A stretch of 64,000 nt of DNA, taken from contig NZ_FNFB01000022.1 in the NCBI RefSeq assembly GCF_900100395.1, forward strand, positions 1 through 64,000, read 5' to 3'. The stretch's first letter is position 1. Every line of letters begins with the position of its first letter. The translations under genes and the position numbers were made by a program. The notes beneath the pieces are model-generated. The model was not told the DNA's origin. It did no database searches and saw only the letters and a list, made by a program, of their open reading frames with translations. Of this stretch, positions 59,208-64,000 are shown one piece after another. Source of the DNA: Nonomuraea maritima. GTDB taxonomy: Bacteria > Actinomycetota > Actinomycetes > Streptosporangiales > Streptosporangiaceae.

Positions 59208-60380
59208 ATGATCAGGAACCGAGGGTTATGGTGCGTGCTCGCCCTCGTGGCGGCCGCGGTGGTCGCGGCGCTGGCGGCCTCGGCCGTACGCTCCCGCCGC
59301 ACGCCGGCCTCGGCCGGCCGCCATCCGGCCTTGGCCGCCCGCTTCCGCCGCCGTCCGGCGGCGGCGCGCCGGGTGGGCGTTGTTCCAGCCGCTGTCCCCG
59401 CCGCCGCGCCACCTGAGGCGCCGCCGCGCTGGCCCGAGCGGCCGATCCTCGGCACGCCCACCGCGAAGGACCTCGAACGGTACGCCACGAGGTCGCCCCT
59501 GCTGGAGAGCCTCGCGTCCCCGTCGCCGCGCCCGCCGCGCAAGCCCGTCGACGAGGCCACCAGGCGCCGCCTCACCCGCTGGGGCGGGGTCGCGCTCGCG
59601 GTCGTCCTGCTGGCCGCCGGCACCCAGGTCATGGAGTCGGCGGTCTTCTCGCACCCGGAGCAAACCCGTACCGAGGCGGCCGTCTACCCCTCGATCGGGG
59701 CGGACTACGGGACATCCACCGAGTCTCTCGGTGAGGAGTCCTCCGAGATGTTGTCCGACACCGACTGCCGGCCCGAGCGCGTCCCGGCACGCGTAAGGAA
59801 GGTCCCTCCGAAGGTCACCAGGGCGGTCAACCGGCAGTGGCGGCGGATCGAGGGGTGGCTGCGGAAGAACGCGCCGCGCACCCACCGCACGTTGGGCCGT
59901 CCCGCGAGGCCCAGGACGATCGCGGCGGCGGAGGCGGCCACCGGCCGCCGCTTCCCCGACGACCTGCGCGCCTCGCTCCTGCGCCACGACGGCAGCGTCG
60001 ACGTGCAGGACGCTCGGTACTTCGGCTTCCTGGGCACCGCGCCCCTGAGCGCGTCGACGATCGCGGCAAGCTGGCTGGAGATGTGCGCCTTCCACGACGC
60101 GATCGGCGACGGCGATCCAGGCTCCGTAGGGTGGGACGGGAGCATGCTGCCGGTCGGCTACGGCGAGACCAGTAACTATCTCGTGATCGACCTCGTGCAC
60201 AAGAAGGTCGGCGAGATCGACCTGGAGGACTCGATGGAATCCGAGCCAGGAGGGATCCGGATCCGCTCGTACTACGCCCTGCTCAAGGCCACCGCCGACG
60301 CCATGGAGACCGGCGGCTCGGTCGGCTACTGGCAGCCCGGGGTGCTGAACGGCGAGCTCGACTGGAAGATCGTCCAGTGA
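59208..60380 (+). CDS. Membrane-anchored SMI1/KNR4-type protein
   Basis: 390 residues from ATG at 59208 (an in-frame GTG at 59199 is possible). N-terminal helix (LALVAAAVVAALAASAV), a long Arg/Pro-rich cytoplasmic linker, a second helix (GGVALAVVLLAAGTQVM about 125-142), then an acidic stretch. The C-terminal SMI1/KNR4 (SUKH) domain is TIAAAEAATGRRFPDDLRASLLRHDG, then FFLGT-type strands and SNYLVIDLVHKKVGEID. SUKH domains often serve as immunity proteins or protein-recruitment modules. A two-helix membrane anchor is unusual for them. Confidence 0.8.
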   Translation: MIRNRGLWCVLALVAAAVVAALAASAVRSRRTPASAGRHPALAARFRRRPAAARRVGVVPAAVPAAAPPEAPPRWPERPILGTPTAKDLERYATRSPLLESLASPSPRPPRKPVDEATRRRLTRWGGVALAVVLLAAGTQVMESAVFSHPEQTRTEAAVYPSIGADYGTSTESLGEESSEMLSDTDCRPERVPARVRKVPPKVTRAVNRQWRRIEGWLRKNAPRTHRTLGRPARPRTIAAAEAATGRRFPDDLRASLLRHDGSVDVQDARYFGFLGTAPLSASTIAASWLEMCAFHDAIGDGDPGSVGWDGSMLPVGYGETSNYLVIDLVHKKVGEIDLEDSMESEPGGIRIRSYYALLKATADAMETGGSVGYWQPGVLNGELDWKIVQ

Positions 60381-60463
60381 ACGTGCTGAATGCGGCGTTG
60401 GCGTAGAGTTGCCCCGTTTTCTGAAAGGCCGCCGGTACATGTGGCGGGTACACAGGGGGATGC

Positions 60464-61120
60464 ATGACGGGGTCGAACAAGCGCTGGGTGATCAACGGGG
60501 GCAAGGCGGCGGTGGTCCTCGCCGCACTGGCGGGCCTGTCGGCCTGCGGGGCGTCATCGGAGCCGACCCAGGCCGCCGCGCCGAGCGAGAGCGCCGCACA
60601 GAGCCAGAGCCCGGCGGAAAGCACGGGGGACAGCACGGGGGAGAGCAGCGCACCGGACAGTGCGGCGGGGGCGCCGGACTGCACCGCGGGTGACATCGAG
60701 GCGACGCTCACCGAGCAGCCGCAGCGGCGCGAGGGCGACACCCGGATGGCCCTGCTCCACCTGAAGAACGTCTCCGGCCACGTCTGCCACGTCGACGGCT
60801 CGCCGGTGATCGCGCTCGTGAACGCCGCCGACGAGACGGTGGACGTGCCCACGAAGGACGTCCCGCAGCCCGGCGCCGCCCTGCCGATCGACCTGAACCC
60901 GGACGGAGGAGCGTTCGCCGGCATCAAGTGGACGATCTGCGGCAAGGACGCGGACGACTGCCCGACCGGCAACACCATCAAGGTCGGGCTCGAGAAGGGC
61001 GGCCCGCTCGTGCCGGCGACCCTGGAGGGCTTCCCCGACCCCGAGCGGTCCGGCATCACCGTCAAGTCGCTTCAGGTGGGGACGATCCAGCCCAGCAACC
61101 AGGGCGTCGTCGCCTGGTGA
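60464..61120 (+). CDS. DUF4232-like lipoprotein
   Basis: 218 residues. Signal with lipobox LAALAGLSACGASS (Cys about 28), a Ser/Ala/Glu-rich linker (about 30-70), then the domain DCTAGDIEATLTEQPQRREGDTRMALLHLKNVSGHVCHVDGSPVIALVN with a Cys pair. It ends SGITVKSLQVGTIQPSN. This agrees with the DUF4232 beta-sandwich of actinomycete exported proteins; function unknown. GGGGG stands just upstream of the ATG. Confidence 0.8.
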   Translation: MTGSNKRWVINGGKAAVVLAALAGLSACGASSEPTQAAAPSESAAQSQSPAESTGDSTGESSAPDSAAGAPDCTAGDIEATLTEQPQRREGDTRMALLHLKNVSGHVCHVDGSPVIALVNAADETVDVPTKDVPQPGAALPIDLNPDGGAFAGIKWTICGKDADDCPTGNTIKVGLEKGGPLVPATLEGFPDPERSGITVKSLQVGTIQPSNQGVVAW

Positions 61121-61126
61121 GCGAAG

Positions 61127-61158
61127 CTACTCACCAGTAACTGAGTAGGTGTACTCAG
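61127..61158. promoter_or_regulatory. Interlocked operator palindromes before the YiaA/B gene
   Basis: CTACTCA (61127-61133) pairs with TGAGTAG (61142-61148) across eight bases, and CTGAGTA (61141-61147) pairs with TACTCAG (61152-61158) across four. Three TACTCA-type half-sites thus share the middle one, 34-66 bases before the start at 61192. A regulator with a TACTCA half-site is implied; none is adjacent. Confidence 0.6.
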
Positions 61159-61191
61159 GCGGCCGGGCCACCGCGGGGCGAGGCTGGGAAC

Positions 61192-61482
61192 ATGAGCAAA
61201 CCAGTCCAGCCCAGCATGACCACCGCCTACTTCGCACAGTGCGTCATCTCGTTCGGGGTGGCGCTCGGAAGCGTGACCCTCGGCGTCATCTACCTCCCGA
61301 TCGACGCCTGGATCAGGGCGTTCCTGGCGATCGCCGTGCTCTACACGGTGACGTCGGCGTTCGTCCTGGCCAAGTGCATCCGCGATCGGCACGAGGTGGC
61401 CAACATGGCCAGCCGCATCGACCAGGCGCGCCTCGACAAGCTGCTCTCCGAGCACGACCCGTACAAGGCCGACAGCCTCTGA
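61192..61482 (+). CDS. YiaA/YiaB-like two-helix membrane protein
   Basis: 96 residues. Two hydrophobic helices (YFAQCVISFGVALGSVTLGVIYLP about 13-36 and WIRAFLAIAVLYTVTSAFVLAKCIRDR about 40-66) with the FAQCVISFG… and KCIRDRHE features of the YiaA/YiaB domain, and a C-terminal charged helix. Function unknown; related genes respond to inner-membrane stress. Preceded by interlocked palindromes, so it is probably tightly controlled. Confidence 0.82.
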   Translation: MSKPVQPSMTTAYFAQCVISFGVALGSVTLGVIYLPIDAWIRAFLAIAVLYTVTSAFVLAKCIRDRHEVANMASRIDQARLDKLLSEHDPYKADSL

Positions 61483-61515
61483 GGCGCTGCCGGGATCGTC
61501 CGCAGCGCTCCGGAG

Positions 61516-62166
61516 TCACGTCTGGTCGAGGCCGCGCTCGATGGCGTACCTGACGAGTTCGACCCGGTTGTGCAGGTGCAGCTTGCTGAGGGTGTTCTGC
61601 ACGTGGTTCTGGACCGTGCGGTGGCTGAGCGTCAACCGCTCGGCCACCTGCCGGTAGGTCAGGCCCTTGGCGACGAGACGGAGCACCTCGGTCTCCCGGT
61701 CGGTGAGGCGGGGGCCTCCCGCCGAGGGCTGCCGGCCGGCCAGCCTGCGGTACTCGCCGAGCACGAGCCCGGCCAGGCCGGGCGTGAAGACCGGCTCGCC
61801 CTCCGCCGTGCGGCGCACGGCGGACAGGAACTCCTCCCGGCTCGCCGACTTGACCAGGTAGCCGGAGGCGCCGGCCTTGACCGCCTCCAGCACGTCCTCC
61901 TGCTCACCGCTCGCCGACAGCACGAGCACCCGGGGCGGACGCTCGGACGCGGCCAGCCCTCTGGCCACCTCCACGCCCGGCAGGTCGGGAAGTCGCAGGT
62001 CGAGAATGACCACATCGGGACGTACGGCCACGGCGACGCGGAGCGCCTGGCGGCCCTCGCCCACGGTCGCCACCACCGAGTAACCCGCCTGCTCGAGGTC
62101 GCGGGCGACCGCGTCCCGCCACATCGGGTGGTCGTCGACGACCATCACCTGCAGTTGGGGGGTCAT
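61516..62166 (-). CDS. NarL/LuxR-type response regulator
   Basis: 216 residues from ATG at 62166. Receiver VMVVDDHPMWRDAVARDLEQAG, acceptor Asp in VVILDLRLPDLPG (about 54) and Lys in GYLVKSASREEFL. LuxR HTH LTDRETEVLRLVAKGLTYRQVAERLTLSHRTVQNHVQNTLSKLHLHNRVELVRYA. Start overlaps the kinase stop (ATGA). MacR-like partner of the kinase upstream. Confidence 0.93.
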   Translation of the reverse strand: MTPQLQVMVVDDHPMWRDAVARDLEQAGYSVVATVGEGRQALRVAVAVRPDVVILDLRLPDLPGVEVARGLAASERPPRVLVLSASGEQEDVLEAVKAGASGYLVKSASREEFLSAVRRTAEGEPVFTPGLAGLVLGEYRRLAGRQPSAGGPRLTDRETEVLRLVAKGLTYRQVAERLTLSHRTVQNHVQNTLSKLHLHNRVELVRYAIERGLDQT

Positions 62167-63317
62167 GCCGTCACTGTAGTCCCGTACGGGACGGCCAGCT
62201 CGACCTCCGTTCCCCGGCCGGGGACGGACGTGATGGAGACGGTGCCGCCGAGGCCGGCGATCCGGCCCCTGACGGACTGCGCGATGCCGAGCCGCCCCTC
62301 GGCCTCGGCCTGCGCGAGACGTCCTGCGGGGAACCCCGGGCCCTCGTCGCGTACCGTGACGATGATCCGTGCGCCGTCGTCCTCGGCGAACACCCACGCG
62401 CGCGCGTTCGCGCCGCAGTGGCGCGCGACGTTGTCGAGTGCCGCGCCCACGGCGGCGAGCACCTCGCCCGTCTGGTGAGCGGGGAGCCGCAGCGGGGTCG
62501 CGGGCGTGGCGACGGTGACCAGCGGCGTGCTCAGCCGACGTAACCGCGCACCGACATCGACAACCTCCCCACCCACGCCCCCGCCCTGCCGTGTGTCCCG
62601 GTCCATGTCAAGGTCGTCGGCGGGCGGCCCTGCGCGGACCATCTCGCGCAGCGCCGCCTCCTGTTCCCCGGCGAGCCGTCCCAGCTCCGCGGCCTCGCCG
62701 CCGATCTCCAGGCCGCGGCGCTGCACCAGGGCGAGCACCTGGAGGACGGAGTCGTGGATGCCACGGGCCAGCCGTTCGCGCTCGCGGGTGGCCGCCTCCC
62801 GCCGGGCGGCCCGCTGGAGTCGTTCCTCGGCGTCCTTGGCCAGCCGGGCGACGTGGCCGGCGACCGTACCGGCCAGGATGAGCAGCACGGCACCGTTCAC
62901 AGGAGTGGACAGCGGCCAGCCGGGCAGGCCGCGCAGCCACAGGTCGGCGAGTGACAGCACGATCGCCGAGACCGCGCCCGCCCGCCGCCCGCCGTACACC
63001 GCCCAGGCGAGGACCGGTCCGGCGACCCAGGTCGCCGTGAGCGGCATCAGACCCGCCGGCGTGGGCGTGCCGGGCCCCTGCACGTACGGCGAGATCAGCA
63101 TGCAGGCGAGGGTGACGAGCACGTCCAGCGTCAGGAGCACCGGGTTCGGACGGACGAGCGTGACGATCGCGGTCCAGGCCGCCATCACGCCCGCCACGAG
63201 CCAGCTCACGAGAGGGCGCTCGAAGCCGCCCGCGCTCGCCAGCAGCAGCACCGCGTACCCCAGCGAGGCGATGCGGTAGACGGCGATCGCCCGCCAGAAC
63301 GACCCCTCGATCCCCAT
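62163..63317 (-). CDS. MacS-type sensor histidine kinase
   Basis: 384 residues. Five to six N-terminal helices (about 10-155) with almost no outside loops, then HisKA_3 TRERERLARGIHDSVLQVLALV (His188). The HATPase is compact, with VGAALDNVARHCGANA (N box), RDEGPGFPAG and LGIAQSVRGRIAGLGG. It resembles the MacS family of actinomycete kinases. Intramembrane-sensing design. Confidence 0.9.
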   Translation of the reverse strand: MGIEGSFWRAIAVYRIASLGYAVLLLASAGGFERPLVSWLVAGVMAAWTAIVTLVRPNPVLLTLDVLVTLACMLISPYVQGPGTPTPAGLMPLTATWVAGPVLAWAVYGGRRAGAVSAIVLSLADLWLRGLPGWPLSTPVNGAVLLILAGTVAGHVARLAKDAEERLQRAARREAATRERERLARGIHDSVLQVLALVQRRGLEIGGEAAELGRLAGEQEAALREMVRAGPPADDLDMDRDTRQGGGVGGEVVDVGARLRRLSTPLVTVATPATPLRLPAHQTGEVLAAVGAALDNVARHCGANARAWVFAEDDGARIIVTVRDEGPGFPAGRLAQAEAEGRLGIAQSVRGRIAGLGGTVSITSVPGRGTEVELAVPYGTTVTA

Positions 63318-63348
63318 ATGACCCGACTCTACGGGTCAACCGCCGCCG

Positions 63349-64000
63349 TCAGTCGAGCCAGACGACGATGCCGGTCCAGCGGCTCAGCACGGCGGCGACG
63401 CCCGCACGGACGGCCCGTGCGGCGCGCTCGGGGGTGAAGCTGGCCGCATCGTACGTCGAGGACATGCCGAGCCCCTCGCCGCGGAACGACGCGCCGGCCC
63501 AGTCGGCGGCGGTGACGTTCTCCGTGGGCTCGGCGAGTTCCGCGCCGACCACGAGGAACTGCTGGTCGAGGTGGTTGGCGGTGACGGTGGTCAGCGGGTC
63601 GATGAGGTCGTTCCCGGCGCTGATGACGAGGTCGGGCTTGAGCTTGATCGCCTGGCTGATGCTCGCGATGTACTGGTGCGGGTCGGTGGGCTCGATGGTT
63701 CTCATGTCCACCTCGTTCTCCTCGGCCCAGCCGGTGACGGCGTCCACGAGGGTGCGCGTCTGGGCGTCGTCCCCCGCGGTCAGCAGCACGACCCGGTAGC
63801 CCGCCGAGGGGCGTACGCCGTCCCACGAACCGGGGGTGGGCGTGATCGTCGCCTCGGGGCTCGGCGGGGTGGACGGCGTGACGAACCCGGAGCCGAGGGT
63901 GCCGATGGGGGTGGGCTCGGCGTGCGGTTGTGACCAGTCGTCACCCGTACCGCATCCGATGGCCAGCACGGCGATCGCTACGGCCGCGGCCGGCAATGCG
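63349..64000 (-). CDS. Periplasmic-binding-protein-like lipoprotein, 5' end outside window
   Basis: At least 215 residues; the start lies at or beyond the window edge. Signal-like VAIAVLAIGCGTGDD with lipobox Cys (about residue 15 of the visible part) and a Pro/Thr-rich linker. A Rossmann-type domain follows, with RVVLLTAGDDAQTRTLVDAVTGWAEENEVDMRTIEP, LKPDLVISAGNDLIDPL and FLVVGAELAEPTENVTAADW, as in type 1 binding proteins of the BMP/nucleoside group. Binding partner unknown; transcribed toward the MacS-type kinase operon (31-base gap) and probably co-transcribed. Confidence 0.75.
   Translation of the reverse strand, partial: ALPAAAVAIAVLAIGCGTGDDWSQPHAEPTPIGTLGSGFVTPSTPPSPEATITPTPGSWDGVRPSAGYRVVLLTAGDDAQTRTLVDAVTGWAEENEVDMRTIEPTDPHQYIASISQAIKLKPDLVISAGNDLIDPLTTVTANHLDQQFLVVGAELAEPTENVTAADWAGASFRGEGLGMSSTYDAASFTPERAARAVRAGVAAVLSRWTGIVVWLD

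Noticed and set aside
56919..60380. 1153-residue plus-strand frame spanning two genes
   Set aside because: Arg/Pro/Ala-rich out-of-frame reading of the molybdoenzyme gene that happens to join the SMI1/KNR4 gene frame; no ribosome site at its start.
1..64000. CRISPR array
   Set aside because: No series of regularly spaced identical repeats with unique spacers was seen on either strand; the short repeats found are att arms, operators or coding repeats.

Overview
The window is high-GC, densely coded DNA with GTG/ATG starts, many ATGA or TGATG stop/start overlaps, LuxR/NarL two-component pairs, FtsX-type ABC exporters, DUF4232-like and DUF6461-like proteins. This points to a filamentous actinomycete. 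A Streptosporangiales-type genome is my inference from codon and gene style, not something the sequence proves. Nothing in it is single-copy housekeeping except possibly purC; it reads as an accessory or chromosome-arm region.

Layout. (1) 1-9.0 kb is a mobile-element graveyard. It holds a PIN-toxin gene split by an intact IS5-like element (102-1014, 3-bp target duplication), and two attachment-site-like loci. Each of those has a tRNA-Phe 3' half plus terminator flanked by tandem 12-bp repeats (about 1092-1314 and 5061-5292). The region also has a second IS (2974-3988), a Phd/PIN toxin-antitoxin pair, a frameshifted tyrosine integrase, and two visibly lower-GC cargo genes: an orphan SAICAR synthetase (purC type) and an MFS exporter. 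(2) 9.1-11.5 kb: an aminoglycoside-phosphotransferase-fold kinase, an IS982-like relic and a sulfotransferase. (3) 11.5-24.4 kb: two paralogous modules, each an FtsX-type ABC permease, an ATPase, a NarL-type response regulator and a histidine kinase, separated by a metallo-beta-lactamase-fold hydrolase. The second kinase is a tandem duplication whose first half has lost its phospho-accepting His. (4) 24.8-35.8 kb: two regulator plus FAD-monooxygenase units (PadR and TetR) with clear operators, a permease remnant, a second copy of the PIN-gene end, DUF4303 and DUF6461 proteins, and an HD-domain plus sulfite-oxidase-like pair. (5) 35.9-38.7 kb: an ECF sigma factor, an alpha/beta hydrolase and a GNAT protein in one operon.

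(6) 38.8-42.8 kb, minus strand: the most interesting locus. It encodes a MauE-like membrane protein, a MauD/TlpA-like thioredoxin, an ABC exporter without a peptidase domain, a 68-residue precursor whose last 44 residues carry eight cysteines behind an AXA cleavage motif, and an S26 signal peptidase. The parts fit an undescribed system that makes, oxidises, exports and cleaves a disulfide-rich peptide.

(7) 42.9-52.7 kb: a LysR/SnoaL pair, three lipoproteins and an OmpR-type two-component system whose kinase has a repeat-expanded sensor. An operon-like pair follows, coupling a cis-prenyltransferase to a DUF2236/MpaB-type haem oxygenase fused to EF-hands, with a separate EF-hand protein close by. 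(8) 52.7-64 kb: a haloalkane-dehalogenase-like hydrolase, an NmrA/TetR divergent pair, an oxalate/formate-type MFS carrier with its 38-residue small subunit divergent from a FdhF/YdeP-type molybdoenzyme, a membrane-anchored SMI1/KNR4 protein, a DUF4232-like lipoprotein, a YiaA/B-like protein, a MacS-type kinase with its NarL regulator, and a binding-protein-like lipoprotein cut by the window edge.
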